Shown here: positions 1 through 11,038 of the stretch, piece after piece | How positions within the stretch are numbered: the first letter of the stretch is position 1 | How the letters are laid out: every line of letters begins with the position of its first letter | NCBI GenBank assembly: GCA_913060865.1 | Contig: CAJXTU010000009.1 | Location: forward strand, 1 to 64,000 | Length of the DNA: 64,000 nucleotides | Reading direction: 5' to 3' | Origin: an uncultured Cycloclasticus sp. | Lineage (GTDB): Bacteria; Pseudomonadota; Gammaproteobacteria; Methylococcales; Cycloclasticaceae | The notes under the pieces: generated by a model | Database searches by the model: none | Seen by the model: only the letters and a program-made list of their open reading frames with translations | Told to the model about the DNA's origin: nothing | Translations under genes and position numbers: made by a program

Positions 1-1005
<1,005 letters not shown>

Positions 1006-1092
1006 CTATGAAGTCAAAAATAAAAGAAAGTTATTATACGCGAATCAGATAGCAAGAAAGCACCCGCCAATATAATTAATTAAAACTTAAGC

Positions 1093-2421
1093 TTATTTAA
1101 TTCTTAATTTTGGGTGATACCAATTTATCTGATAACCGGGTTGAGCCTCATTGGCTAGAAACTCTTCAGTTACCCAAAGATCCGCCACTGCTGCCAACTC
1201 ATTGTCTAAATAGATTAAGGGAAGCAAGTTCCTAGCCCACGGAAGAATTTTTTCTTCATTGAATAATTTTTTTAATTTTTTATGCCCCCCTCGCCCAGTT
1301 AATTTAACTCGCTCACCACCCTGCCTTGGTTTAACCGAAACTACAGCTGCATCCCATAAATCTCGTTTGATGCCTTTCCCAAATACTTCCTTTATACTGA
1401 GTTGCCCCATCAGGTCAGGTAATTTAAGTTTTTCACCTTGCCAATTAGTTGACTGAAATTCAATTTGCCTTGATTGTTGCCTATAGAATAAACTGCCATC
1501 AAAAAGTCTAATTTCGTGCGCAGCCCAAGCGACCAGTGGTAACTGATCCGCTCCAACATTTAGCATTTTCACTATTTGCTCAAGAATTTTTTCTGACGGT
1601 GATTGGACACCATGTGTTTTGAGCCACTCACGTATGATGAGTCGTTGCATGTCTGCTTTCTGACTTAGAATTAATTTCACCTCGAGCTCTTTGTTCTTGT
1701 TTGCCATTAGAACAGAAGAGGCAATATCAGCTAATATCAATGATGCCTCTGCACAATGAGAGGCCGACCTTGCTGTCGTTTTAGAAAAAGCTGGCCACCT
1801 GTTTTGTAGTAAAGGTATAACTTGTTGGCGTAAGAAGTTCCTATCATAAGCTTCATTTAGGTTGCTCGAATCTTCGATCCAATGCAGGCCTTCGTTTGCC
1901 GCGTAATTTAAAAGTTGCTGTTTACCGAACTTGAGTAAAGGCCTTGAAATAAAACCTAAACCAAATGGGTGTAATGATGGCATGCTTGCCAAACCATCAA
2001 TGCCAGCACCGCGTAATAGCTGAAGCATAAACGTTTCAGCTTGGTCGTCTTGATGTTGTGCTGTTATCAACACACTGGTCTCATCAATAAAACCTGACAG
2101 AGCCGCATACCTAGCTCGCCGTGCAGCCTGCTCTGGACCTTCTCCACGATTATTTTTTGCGTTGACTTGCCTAGATATGAAAGGAATATTTAGATTAGAT
2201 GCGACTTGTTCACAGTGCGTTGACCATCGAGAAGAGTGATCATGTAAACCATGGTCAATATAAACGGCTAAAAATGAAATATGCTTTAAGTTTTTTTGGA
2301 CTCGCGAACAAGTGTGAAGTAAAACATGTGAATCTACTCCGCCGCTATAAGCAATGACAACCTTCTTAATACCTGCAATTGACGCAATATGTTGCTCAAC
2401 ACAGTTAACAAGATCTTTCAA
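1093..2421 (-). CDS. tilS: tRNA(Ile)-lysidine synthase
   Basis: TilS adds lysine to C34 of the CAU-anticodon tRNA-Ile so that it reads AUA; it is a cytoplasmic, usually essential enzyme. The 442-residue product has the PP-loop motif YSGGVDSHVLLH near residue 25 and the ITAQHQDDQAETFMLQLLRGAGIDGLASM block that is diagnostic of TilS. The C-terminal part, with RGGHKKLKKLFNEEKILPWAR, matches the tRNA-binding domain. Length is normal for the long (E. coli-type) form. It sits 51 bases downstream of accA and is probably co-transcribed with it, as in many gammaproteobacteria. Confidence 0.95.
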   Translation of the reverse strand: MKDLVNCVEQHIASIAGIKKVVIAYSGGVDSHVLLHTCSRVQKNLKHISFLAVYIDHGLHDHSSRWSTHCEQVASNLNIPFISRQVNAKNNRGEGPEQAARRARYAALSGFIDETSVLITAQHQDDQAETFMLQLLRGAGIDGLASMPSLHPFGLGFISRPLLKFGKQQLLNYAANEGLHWIEDSSNLNEAYDRNFLRQQVIPLLQNRWPAFSKTTARSASHCAEASLILADIASSVLMANKNKELEVKLILSQKADMQRLIIREWLKTHGVQSPSEKILEQIVKMLNVGADQLPLVAWAAHEIRLFDGSLFYRQQSRQIEFQSTNWQGEKLKLPDLMGQLSIKEVFGKGIKRDLWDAAVVSVKPRQGGERVKLTGRGGHKKLKKLFNEEKILPWARNLLPLIYLDNELAAVADLWVTEEFLANEAQPGYQINWYHPKLRIK

Positions 2422-2472
2422 CGTGATACCTTATTTAAAAAGAACCATTAAAACGGCAGGCTTAAGAAAAAA

Positions 2473-3432
2473 TTACGATTCGGTAAATTTTCCGTAACTC
2501 ATTAATCGCGCATAACGATCTGATAAAAGGTCGTCTATTGATTTAGTACAAAGCTCATTAACTTCTTTAAGTAACACTTTTTTAATATTGCTTTTCATCG
2601 CCTCTAAATCTCTATGTGCGCCGCCTAAAGGTTCATCTATAACACCGTCAATTAAACCATTAGCCAGTAACTTGGTCGAGGTAATCGCCATCGCCTCTGC
2701 CGCTTGAGAAGCTTTATCTGCACTTTTCCATAAAATGGATGCACATCCTTCAGGTGAAATAACCGAATACGTACTGTATTCCAATAAAAATAATTTATCA
2801 CAAACACCTATTGCTAATGCACCGCCTGAACCACCTTCACCAATAACAATACTGATAACGGGCGTTTTTAATTTAGACATCTCAAAAAGGTTTCTGGCAA
2901 TAGCCTCGCTTTGTCCACGTTCTTCTGCACCAACACCTGGGTAAGCACCCGGCGTATCTATAAATGTAATAATCGGCAAATTAAAGCGCTCTGCCATATG
3001 CATTAAACGAAGTGCTTTTCTATAACCCTCTGGTCTTGGCATACCAAAATTACGCTTTATTTTTTCTTTAGTATCACGTCCTTTTTGATGACCAATAACC
3101 ATCACTGGTAACCCATCAAGCCTAGCCATTCCACCAACTATTGCCGCATCATCGGCGTAATGCCTATCACCATGTAATTCGACAAAACCATCAACAACGC
3201 CATCAATATAGTCTAGAGAATAAGGTCGTTTCGGGTGACGTGACAATTTAGAGATCTGCCAGTCACTTAATTTTGCAAATGTTGATTCAGTCAGAACGAG
3301 GCTTTTTTGCTCTAGCCTCTCAATCTCTTTTTGAATATCAATTTCATTGTCGCTACCAACTCGGCGCAGCTCTTCTAACTTGGCCTCAAGGTCAACAATC
3401 GGTTGTTCAAAATCTAAATAATCTAAGTTCAT
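2473..3432 (-). CDS. accA: acetyl-CoA carboxylase carboxyltransferase subunit alpha
   Basis: The alpha subunit works with AccD to move the carboxyl group from biotin to acetyl-CoA, giving malonyl-CoA for fatty acid synthesis. The 319-residue protein matches the usual length. Seen: the N-terminal [16 protein letters not shown] helix, [19 protein letters not shown], and the oxyanion and binding loops [20 protein letters not shown] and [12 protein letters not shown]. It follows dnaE at a distance of 42 bases, the standard gammaproteobacterial order. Confidence 0.97.
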   Translation of the reverse strand: MNLDYLDFEQPIVDLEAKLEELRRVGSDNEIDIQKEIERLEQKSLVLTESTFAKLSDWQISKLSRHPKRPYSLDYIDGVVDGFVELHGDRHYADDAAIVGGMARLDGLPVMVIGHQKGRDTKEKIKRNFGMPRPEGYRKALRLMHMAERFNLPIITFIDTPGAYPGVGAEERGQSEAIARNLFEMSKLKTPVISIVIGEGGSGGALAIGVCDKLFLLEYSTYSVISPEGCASILWKSADKASQAAEAMAITSTKLLANGLIDGVIDEPLGGAHRDLEAMKSNIKKVLLKEVNELCTKSIDDLLSDRYARLMSYGKFTES

Positions 3433-3474
3433 AAATGTATTTTATCGTGAGTTAGCTAAATCAGCTAGCAGTAT

Positions 3475-6400
3475 TCAATAACGAATAAAGCGATGCTGTT
3501 CTGGTAAAACATTCCTTAAGCCCTCAAGAAGCGCATCTTTTGGGGAAACACGCCACTCATCAGATAGATTTAATGCAGAAGATGCGCCATCCAGCGTCAA
3601 CTTTATTCTTACTGGACACTCCCCACCACGGTAAACACTAAGTAGTTCATGTAGTTGATTTACTTGGTTTTCTTGCTTCAATGATTTTCCGTCCAACTCA
3701 ATAAAAAGGTCTTTTAAAAACCGTGCTCGAGCCTGTTCAATGGTCATCACCGACTCAATGCTTATTCTATTTTGTCCTGCAAAATCATCAAAAGAAATTG
3801 ACCCTTCAATCACTACAATCTGATCGGTTAGTAATATTTCGTTATAATTTTCAAAAACCTCACTATAAGCAACTGCCTCCATCCGTGCACTACCGTCATC
3901 TATAATAATGGTCGCTATTTTAGAACCACTTTTAGTAGGACGCGTTCTTACCTCAAGCACCAACCCGGCCACTGTCACAGGTTTTCCTTTTGCTCGTCTA
4001 TATTGGCCTCCAGCTGGCGAACTAAGCTCCATATCATGCAATGTTGATAACTTACCAGAGACAACACTCATCATTTCGTCACGAACTGAGTCAAATGGGT
4101 GACCTGTTAAATACAGCCCCAATATAGATTTTTCTTGTTTTAAGCGCTCATGCTCAGTCCATTGTTCAATATTTATCGGGTCTGACTGTTGGCTCGTTTC
4201 TACTAAACTTAACCCAAATAAATCATTTTGCCCTACCGCAGCACTTTTACCGTGTTGCTCTGCCACCTGCAGTACGTTTGACAGTTCGTGCATTAGCTTG
4301 GCTCGGTTGTCATCAAAACAATCAGCTGCACCTGATCTAATCAACGCTTCTTGCACACGACGATTCGCTTTTCTTAAGTCAATTCGCCTAGCAAGGTCTT
4401 CATGGCTTAAATAGGCTCCATCACTTTTTCTTTGCTCAATAATAGATTCAATAGCTGCCTCACCAACCCCTTTGATAGCCCCTAAACCATAAATGATTTG
4501 ACCTTCTTCGTTCGTTGTAAAGCGATACTCTGAGCTATTGACATCAGGAGGAAGGATATCTAGCCCCATATCTCGACATTCATCAATAAACAGTACAACC
4601 TTATCGGTATTATCCATATCCGATGACAGCACAGCCGCCATAAATTCAGATGGGTAGTGTGCTTTTAACCATGCTGTTTGATAGGCGATTAAGGCATAGG
4701 CAGCTGAATGTGATTTATTAAAGCCATACCCAGCAAATTTTTCCATTAAATCGAAAATATACGTCGCCACGCTTTCATCAACGTTGTTAGCAACGGCACC
4801 TGTTGTAAACATTTCCCGTTGTTTCGCCATTTCCTCTGGCTTTTTCTTACCCATTGCTCGACGTAACAAATCAGCTGATCCAAGACTGTAGCCTGCAAGA
4901 TCCTGAGCAATTTGCATCACCTGTTCTTGATATAAAATAACGCCGTTGGTCGGCTCTAAAATAGGTATTAATGTTGGGTGTGGGTACTCTGCTTTTTTTC
5001 GACCATGCTTTACATTAATGTAATCATCCACCATGCCGGACTGCAAAGGACCAGGTCTAAACAAAGCCACTAACGCAATAATGTCTTCAAATGAATCTGG
5101 CCGTAGGCGACGAATCAGATCTTTCATCCCTCTCGATTCAAGTTGAAAAACTGCCGTTGTGGCATAATTTTTCAACAACTCATAGGTCAGCTCATCATCT
5201 CTAGGAAGGAGGTCAATATTGATCTTCTCTTCACCCTTCACTTCTTTTCGTTGATTAATATTTTGTAATGCCCAATCGATGATGGTAAGCGTCCTTAGGC
5301 CTAAGAAGTCAAACTTAACCAAGCCAACTGCTTCAATATCATCCTTGTCAAATTGGGTAACTAAATTTGCGCCACCTTCTTCACAATACAACGGAGAAAA
5401 GTCCGTCAATTTACTGGGTGATATCACCACACCACCGGCATGTTTACCCGCATTTCTTGCTATACCTTCGAGCATGAGAGCCAAATCTATCAACTCTTTC
5501 ACTTCATCTTCATCTTGGTAAGCACTTAACAGATCTGGGCTTTCATCAAGCGCCTTCGTTAACGTCATTCCAATTTCAAAGGGAATCGCTTTCGCTAAGC
5601 GATCAACAAAACCATACGGGTGACCTAATACTCGGCCAACGTCTCGTATAACCGCTTTCGCTGCCATACTCCCGTAAGTAATAATTTGCGATACTTTATC
5701 TCGGCCATATTTTTCGCCCACATAATCAATAACTCGATCCCTTCCATCCATACAAAAATCGACATCAAAGTCAGGCATAGAGACCCTTTCAGGGTTAAGA
5801 AAACGCTCGAATAAAAGGTCAAACTCTAAGGGGTCTAAATCTGTAATTCTTAAAGCATAAGCAACTATAGAGCCTGCACCAGAACCACGCCCTGGACCAA
5901 CAGGTACTTTATTATCTTTTGCCCATTGAATAAAATCCGCAACAATTAAGAAGTAACCGGGAAAACCCATTTGGCAGATAACATCAAGTTCGCGCTTTAA
6001 GCGTGCTTGATATTCCGCCCTCTTATTCTCGTCAAATGTAATCCTATGTGATGTTTCTACAATTCTTGTGTCTAAGCCTTTTTGAGATAAATCGGCAAAA
6101 TATTCATCAATGGTCATTCCTTCGGGAACCGGAAAATTCGGCAGAAAGTTTTCACCTAAACTTAACTCTACATTGCAGCGTTTAGCAATTTCAACCGTGT
6201 TTTCAATCGCTTCAGGTACATCAGAAAATAACTCAAGCATTTCCTGTTGAGTTTTTAAATACTGTTGTTCAGTGTGTACTTTTACCCGCCTTGAATCTGA
6301 AAGAACGCGCCCTTGATTAATACATACACGTGCCTCATGGGCATTAAATTCCTCTTGGTTTAGGAAGCAAGGTGTATTGGTAGCCACTATGGGAACTTGG

Positions 6401-6978
6401 TGACGCGTTGCTAATCCGAGTAGTTGGTTATTTAAAGCGTCTTCACCTTCACGCCCCACGCGTTGAAGCTCAATATAAAACCGATCACCGAATACCTGCA
6501 TCCACGACGCAGCTATTTGATCAGCTGCTTCTAGGTCATTAGATTCAAGAGAAGTAAAAAAAACACCCTCTAAGCCACCTGATAAAACTATTAAACCATT
6601 ATTATTATCAAATATTTTTTGACTCGTTAAAAAAGGGACGCCCTTATCTTGGCCGTGCAAATATGCATCTGAAATCAATTCACATAAGGCTAAATAACCT
6701 TGCTTATTTTGCACCAACAAGGTCACTGTATAGGGCATTTTTTGACTAATAGAATCCCTAATTTGAATATCTGCACCAATAATAGGTTTAACACCCGCAC
6801 TGATAGCAGCGCGATAAAACTTAACCGCGGCAAATAAATTAGATTGATCGGTCACCCCTATCGCGGGCATTGAAAGTTCTGCCGCTCTTTTCACTAAAGG
6901 TTTTACACGAATAATACCATCAACCAGTGAGTACTCAGTATGGTTGCGTAGGTGAATAAATTTAACGTGCTCACTCAT
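3475..6978 (-). CDS. dnaE: DNA polymerase III subunit alpha
   Basis: Catalytic subunit of the replicative polymerase. At 1167 residues it is close to the E. coli length of 1160. The N-terminal PHP domain begins FIHLRNHTEYSLVDG. The polymerase active site shows PDFDVDFCMDGRDRVIDYV around residue 400, and the fingers region has GVILYQEQVMQIAQ and RRAMGKKKPEEM. An OB-fold follows (GLVLEVRTRPTKSG). No proofreading exonuclease insertion is seen, as expected for the DnaE1 type with a separate DnaQ. The start ATG overlaps the rnhB stop by four bases, so translation is coupled. Confidence 0.97.
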   Translation of the reverse strand: MSEHVKFIHLRNHTEYSLVDGIIRVKPLVKRAAELSMPAIGVTDQSNLFAAVKFYRAAISAGVKPIIGADIQIRDSISQKMPYTVTLLVQNKQGYLALCELISDAYLHGQDKGVPFLTSQKIFDNNNGLIVLSGGLEGVFFTSLESNDLEAADQIAASWMQVFGDRFYIELQRVGREGEDALNNQLLGLATRHQVPIVATNTPCFLNQEEFNAHEARVCINQGRVLSDSRRVKVHTEQQYLKTQQEMLELFSDVPEAIENTVEIAKRCNVELSLGENFLPNFPVPEGMTIDEYFADLSQKGLDTRIVETSHRITFDENKRAEYQARLKRELDVICQMGFPGYFLIVADFIQWAKDNKVPVGPGRGSGAGSIVAYALRITDLDPLEFDLLFERFLNPERVSMPDFDVDFCMDGRDRVIDYVGEKYGRDKVSQIITYGSMAAKAVIRDVGRVLGHPYGFVDRLAKAIPFEIGMTLTKALDESPDLLSAYQDEDEVKELIDLALMLEGIARNAGKHAGGVVISPSKLTDFSPLYCEEGGANLVTQFDKDDIEAVGLVKFDFLGLRTLTIIDWALQNINQRKEVKGEEKINIDLLPRDDELTYELLKNYATTAVFQLESRGMKDLIRRLRPDSFEDIIALVALFRPGPLQSGMVDDYINVKHGRKKAEYPHPTLIPILEPTNGVILYQEQVMQIAQDLAGYSLGSADLLRRAMGKKKPEEMAKQREMFTTGAVANNVDESVATYIFDLMEKFAGYGFNKSHSAAYALIAYQTAWLKAHYPSEFMAAVLSSDMDNTDKVVLFIDECRDMGLDILPPDVNSSEYRFTTNEEGQIIYGLGAIKGVGEAAIESIIEQRKSDGAYLSHEDLARRIDLRKANRRVQEALIRSGAADCFDDNRAKLMHELSNVLQVAEQHGKSAAVGQNDLFGLSLVETSQQSDPINIEQWTEHERLKQEKSILGLYLTGHPFDSVRDEMMSVVSGKLSTLHDMELSSPAGGQYRRAKGKPVTVAGLVLEVRTRPTKSGSKIATIIIDDGSARMEAVAYSEVFENYNEILLTDQIVVIEGSISFDDFAGQNRISIESVMTIEQARARFLKDLFIELDGKSLKQENQVNQLHELLSVYRGGECPVRIKLTLDGASSALNLSDEWRVSPKDALLEGLRNVLPEQHRFIRY

Positions 6979-7541
6979 GCTAACAATTGCCTCACTGGAG
7001 AGAATGATTGACGATAAATAGGCACAACTCCGAGACTTGCTAGTCTTTTTTTATGATCAGGTGTTGGGTACCCCGCATGTTTAGCCAAATCATAACCAGG
7101 GTATAGAACATCAAGAATAGCCATATGCTCATCACGGTATACTTTTGCAATAATAGAGGCGGCAGAAATTTCAGCAATTATATTATCCCCACCCTTGATA
7201 CACTCACCGTCGATATCAATATCTGGATAAAATATGCCGTCTACTTGGGCAAAATCTGCTTTTACAGTTAGTCCATCAAATGCACGTTTCATCGCTAACA
7301 AACTGGCTTGTAAAATATTTATATTATCTATTTCTTGCACATCTGAACAACCAATTGACCAATCTAAAGCTTTTGCAAAAATTTTGCTAGACAGCTCCAT
7401 TCTTCTTTTTTTGGTTAATTTCTTAGAATCCATTAAACCCTCAATAGGTTTACGATGATCTAAAATGACGGCAGCAGCAACAACTGGCCCCGCAATACAG
7501 CCACGGCCAACCTCATCAAAACCAACAACAACTTGAGTCAA
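6975..7541 (-). CDS. rnhB: ribonuclease HII
   Basis: RNase HII removes single ribonucleotides and RNA primers from DNA. The 188-residue protein opens with VVGFDEVGRGCIAGPVVAAAVIL, which holds the catalytic Asp-Glu pair, followed by DSKKLTKKRR and, later, AEISAASIIAKVYRDEHM with the third acidic site region. Length is typical. The gene overlaps both neighbours by four bases (lpxB upstream, dnaE downstream), the lpxB-rnhB-dnaE order found in E. coli. Confidence 0.96.
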   Translation of the reverse strand: MTQVVVGFDEVGRGCIAGPVVAAAVILDHRKPIEGLMDSKKLTKKRRMELSSKIFAKALDWSIGCSDVQEIDNINILQASLLAMKRAFDGLTVKADFAQVDGIFYPDIDIDGECIKGGDNIIAEISAASIIAKVYRDEHMAILDVLYPGYDLAKHAGYPTPDHKKRLASLGVVPIYRQSFSPVRQLLA

Positions 7542-8713
7542 GACGAGATTTCTCCAGTAATAACTTTTGAGACAATATTTGCGGCCTGAGTACTAGCATC
7601 ACATGTTAGTTGCGTCTTCATCTTGCTAAACTCATTAACCATATTCTCCCCAATATTTTTATCTTGATATATTCTCAGTAACTCCTCGGATAAAATCTCC
7701 GAAGTGACATTTTTATGAAGGATTTCTTTCACAATTTCTTTCCCAGCAATTAAATTTGGCATGGATACATACGGTGCTTTTAACAAATTAAATGTTTTGA
7801 AAACCCAAGTCGTTAATGCTGATAACTTATATGCAACAACCATTGGTTTTTTTAATAACATTACTTCTAACGTAGCCGTTCCAGAAGCGACTAATACAAT
7901 ATTAGATGCCGCAATCATTTCGTTTGCAGCTCTAACACGCATATCCAAATCGAGCAGAAAACCTGATTTTTTGTAAATATCACTAAATATATCAGCCGTT
8001 CCTTGGTCTGCCATCGGCACTAAAATTTTCAGATTAGGAATACTCTCTGAACAAATTTTTGCAGCTTCTAAAAAAATTTGACTGTGTCTTTCAAGCTCAC
8101 CTACTCGACTACCGGGCATTATGGTAAGCATTGGCTGTTCCCTTTTGATACCTAAGGCTTTTCTGGCAGCTAGCGTTTCTAGGTGATTTTTATACTGATC
8201 GGCTAAAGGATGACCTATAAAATAGGCAGGTACAGGCGTCTTTTCAAAATATTTTTCTTCAAACGGAAAAATACAAAGCAACGCACTCAATGAACCAATT
8301 AATTTTTTAATTCTCTTCGGTCGCCAAGCCCATACAGTTGGACTCACGTAATGTACTGTTTTAACCCCTTGCTTAAACAGGTCATGTTCCAGTTTTAAAT
8401 TAAAATCTGGCGCATCAATACCAATAAACACATCAGGTTTTTGCTGCAGAATACGTTGTTTTAGATTTTTTCTAATCGTCAATAACTCGGGCAAGTGCTT
8501 TATTACTTCGAACAAACCAAAAACTGATAGTTTAGACATGGGATAAAAAGACTGAAAACCTTCAGCTAACATTCGAGGACCACCTATACCAGAAAATTCA
8601 GCATTAGGATAAGATTTTTTCAAGCGGTTAATTAAGCCTGCACCAAGAATATCCCCTGAATGCTCACCGGCGACTAACATTATTTTTAAAGGTTTATTTA
8701 TTACACTAGGCAT
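7538..8713 (-). CDS. lpxB: lipid-A-disaccharide synthase
   Basis: LpxB, a GT19 glycosyltransferase at the inner membrane, joins UDP-2,3-diacylglucosamine and lipid X to form the lipid A disaccharide. The 391-residue product shows IMLVAGEHSGDILGAGL near the N terminus, YVSPTVWAWRPKRIKKL, the PGSRVGELERH nucleotide-binding loop and SGTATLEVMLLKKPMVVAYK. All are typical of LpxB. The gene lies 62 bases after lpxA and overlaps rnhB. Together with lpxA, lpxD and fabZ it makes an Outer-membrane-bearing cell certain. Confidence 0.96.
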   Translation of the reverse strand: MPSVINKPLKIMLVAGEHSGDILGAGLINRLKKSYPNAEFSGIGGPRMLAEGFQSFYPMSKLSVFGLFEVIKHLPELLTIRKNLKQRILQQKPDVFIGIDAPDFNLKLEHDLFKQGVKTVHYVSPTVWAWRPKRIKKLIGSLSALLCIFPFEEKYFEKTPVPAYFIGHPLADQYKNHLETLAARKALGIKREQPMLTIMPGSRVGELERHSQIFLEAAKICSESIPNLKILVPMADQGTADIFSDIYKKSGFLLDLDMRVRAANEMIAASNIVLVASGTATLEVMLLKKPMVVAYKLSALTTWVFKTFNLLKAPYVSMPNLIAGKEIVKEILHKNVTSEILSEELLRIYQDKNIGENMVNEFSKMKTQLTCDASTQAANIVSKVITGEISS

Positions 8714-8775
8714 GATCTAAAAGAACGTAATATTATTACTTCCAACAAACGTCGTAACACGTTCGTAACGTATAT

Positions 8776-9546
8776 TTAACGTAAAATACTACGGTTTGAG
8801 TTTTCTAAAAACTCCACCAGAACGTTTAATTCAGGTTGCTCTCTAGCCATTTCAGCTAATTTAACAGACGCATCAGAAAGCTTCATTCCTGATTTATAAA
8901 GTACTTTATAAGCGCGCTTAATATGTAAAATAATCTCTTTAGAGAACCCCCTTCTATCCAAACCAACTGAGTTTATGCCGTGTGGTTTAGTGGGCCGCCC
9001 CCCAACCATAACAAATGGTGGAACATCCTTGGTAATTGCGCTACCCATTGCAGCAAAGCAGTGATCACCTAAATGGCAAAATTGATGTACGATTGAGAAG
9101 CCACCTAAAATCACGTTGTTTCCTAAATGGACGTGCCCACCTAACGAGGCAGCATTTGCAAGGATAACATCATCTGCAATAACACAATCGTGAGCCACAT
9201 GAGTGTAAGCCATTAATAAGTTATTACTCCCAATAATCGTAATATTCTTATCTTGGCTTGTGCCCCTATGTATCGTTGTGAACTCGCGTATTTCGTTGTT
9301 ATCACCAATTTCTAAAAATGATTTTTCACCTGCATACTTTTTATCTTGAGGGTCTTCACCTATTGAAGAAAACTGGTAAATTCGATTGTTTTTTCCAATT
9401 TTTGTAGTGCCGTTAATAGTGACATGAGGACCAATAATAGTACCTGAACCGATTGAAACGTTCGCGCCTATGACAGTATACGGACCAATTTCTACATTCT
9501 CATCAACGTTTGATGTTGGGTCAATAATAACTGTTTGATGAATCAT
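8776..9546 (-). CDS. lpxA: acyl-ACP--UDP-N-acetylglucosamine O-acyltransferase
   Basis: LpxA performs the first step of lipid A synthesis, moving a hydroxyacyl chain from ACP to UDP-GlcNAc. I place the start at the ATG at 9546 (MIHQTVIIDPT), overlapping the fabZ stop as ATGA; an upstream in-frame start would run eight codons into fabZ and lacks family similarity. This gives 256 residues. Left-handed beta-helix hexapeptide repeats (for example VEIGPYTVIGANVSIGSG) fill the first 190 residues. The catalytic histidine lies in THVAHDC. Confidence 0.95.
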   Translation of the reverse strand: MIHQTVIIDPTSNVDENVEIGPYTVIGANVSIGSGTIIGPHVTINGTTKIGKNNRIYQFSSIGEDPQDKKYAGEKSFLEIGDNNEIREFTTIHRGTSQDKNITIIGSNNLLMAYTHVAHDCVIADDVILANAASLGGHVHLGNNVILGGFSIVHQFCHLGDHCFAAMGSAITKDVPPFVMVGGRPTKPHGINSVGLDRRGFSKEIILHIKRAYKVLYKSGMKLSDASVKLAEMAREQPELNVLVEFLENSNRSILR

Positions 9547-9992
9547 TTCGTTGATGCCTTTGATGCACACATAATATCAGCTGATACGGCTAATTCCCCA
9601 TCCACTGTCGCTGCTGCTGAGAACGACCAAATATTACGTCTATCTTTTTTATAAACAGCTTCAACCATCAATTGATCTCCAGGAATAACAGAACGTTTAA
9701 AACGCGCATTGTCGACACCAACGAGGTAATATTCTCCAAAGTCTTCACCACGGTCTGTTAATGTTTTCATCGATAGAAGCCCCGTTGCTTGCGCAAGCGC
9801 TTCTAGAATAAGTACACCCGGCATAATTGGGTTATGCGGGAAATGCCCCGTAAAATGAGGTTCGTTATACGTAACATTTTTAACTGCTAACAGTCTTTTC
9901 CCAGGCTCATATTCAACCACTTTATCAATCATTAAAAAGGGGTAACGATGGGGTAAAAACTCCATTACTTTTCTTACATCATCAACTGGCAT
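9543..9992 (-). CDS. fabZ: 3-hydroxyacyl-ACP dehydratase FabZ
   Basis: FabZ dehydrates beta-hydroxyacyl-ACP in the elongation cycle of fatty acid synthesis and competes with LpxA and LpxD for hydroxymyristoyl-ACP. The 149-residue hot-dog-fold protein has FLPHRYPFLMIDKV and the catalytic His/Glu region FTGHFPHNPIMPGVLILEA. The start overlaps the lpxD stop (TAATG) and its stop overlaps the lpxA start (ATGA), so the three genes are translationally coupled. Confidence 0.97.
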   Translation of the reverse strand: MPVDDVRKVMEFLPHRYPFLMIDKVVEYEPGKRLLAVKNVTYNEPHFTGHFPHNPIMPGVLILEALAQATGLLSMKTLTDRGEDFGEYYLVGVDNARFKRSVIPGDQLMVEAVYKKDRRNIWSFSAAATVDGELAVSADIMCASKASTK

Positions 9993-11014
9993 TAGGCTTC
10001 CTTTTCAGACTTCAATAATAGATTGATTTTTTTACTCAGTTTATCAAGTTGCTTAAATCGTACCGCATTTTTAAGCCACTCAGCATTTTTCTGAAACGGT
10101 GTTCCAGATGAATAAGCACCCGGCTCTTTAATGGAGTGCGTCACCATTGTCATACCCGTCACATGCACACCATCAACTATTTCAATATGGCCTACTAAAC
10201 CTACACCACCAGCAAGCGTACAGTAACGGCCAATTTTGGTACTGCCAGCAATACCTGTACAAGCGGCAATCGCCGTATGGTCTCCAATTTCAACGTTATG
10301 CGCAATTTGAACTTGGTTATCAATTTTTACGCCATTACCAATAATCGTATTATCTAACGCACCACAATCAATGGTTGTGTTTGAGCCAATTTCAACATCA
10401 TTACCAAGCACCACATGACCCAGCTGGGGGATCTTACACCAGCCTTTCTTATTATCATACGGTGCATAGCCAAAACCATCACAACCAATAACGCTACTTG
10501 GGTGAATGATTACATCATCACCAATCTTTGTACCCTCACATATTGTTACATTAGCGATTAACTTAAGGTTACACCCAATCACCACATTATTAGCTATGAC
10601 AGAACCGGCACCGATATAACAACCTGCTCCAATTGTGACATTATCTCCAATAACTACATTGGGGGCGATGACACAATCGTCAGCAATATTTACATCACGT
10701 CCTATTACGACTGAAGAGTGAATGCTTCCTTCAGCTTTAGCTGTTTGATGCAGAATACTCGCCGCTTTAGCATATGATAAATATGGGTTTCCAACGATTA
10801 GAGCATTACCACTGTAATGCTCTAAAAATTTCTCAGATAAAATAACCACGCCGGCGTTAGTTGAATTTAAATCAGAGCAATATTTTTTATTGTATATAAA
10901 AGATAACTGATCTGATCTAGCAGACTCGAGCGTCGCACAACTATTTACCTCGTGATTTAAATCACCCCTTACATCAGCACCTATAGCAACTGCTAGCTCT
11001 TTTAAAGATACCAT
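9992..11014 (-). CDS. lpxD: UDP-3-O-(3-hydroxyacyl)glucosamine N-acyltransferase
   Basis: LpxD adds the second acyl chain, on nitrogen, in lipid A synthesis. I chose the ATG at 11014 (MVSLKELAVAIGADV), giving 340 residues, rather than the adjacent TTG at 11017. The N-terminal uridine-binding domain is followed by long runs of hexapeptide repeats (VVIGRDVNIADDCVIAPNVV and onward). The catalytic histidine is in the segment IDNQVQIAHNVEIGDHT. It lies 24 bases downstream of skp. Confidence 0.95.
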   Translation of the reverse strand: MVSLKELAVAIGADVRGDLNHEVNSCATLESARSDQLSFIYNKKYCSDLNSTNAGVVILSEKFLEHYSGNALIVGNPYLSYAKAASILHQTAKAEGSIHSSVVIGRDVNIADDCVIAPNVVIGDNVTIGAGCYIGAGSVIANNVVIGCNLKLIANVTICEGTKIGDDVIIHPSSVIGCDGFGYAPYDNKKGWCKIPQLGHVVLGNDVEIGSNTTIDCGALDNTIIGNGVKIDNQVQIAHNVEIGDHTAIAACTGIAGSTKIGRYCTLAGGVGLVGHIEIVDGVHVTGMTMVTHSIKEPGAYSSGTPFQKNAEWLKNAVRFKQLDKLSKKINLLLKSEKEA

Positions 11015-11038
11015 CAATTAATACGTTTTTAATTAATG

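Noticed and set aside
9547-9570. Longer lpxA start inside fabZ
   Set aside because: The eight extra residues do not match LpxA proteins and the ATGA overlap at 9546 is the usual arrangement.
9992-11014. Repeated isoleucine/valine/glycine pattern as a DNA repeat
   Set aside because: It reflects the hexapeptide protein repeats of LpxD (and of LpxA), not a repeat at DNA level.
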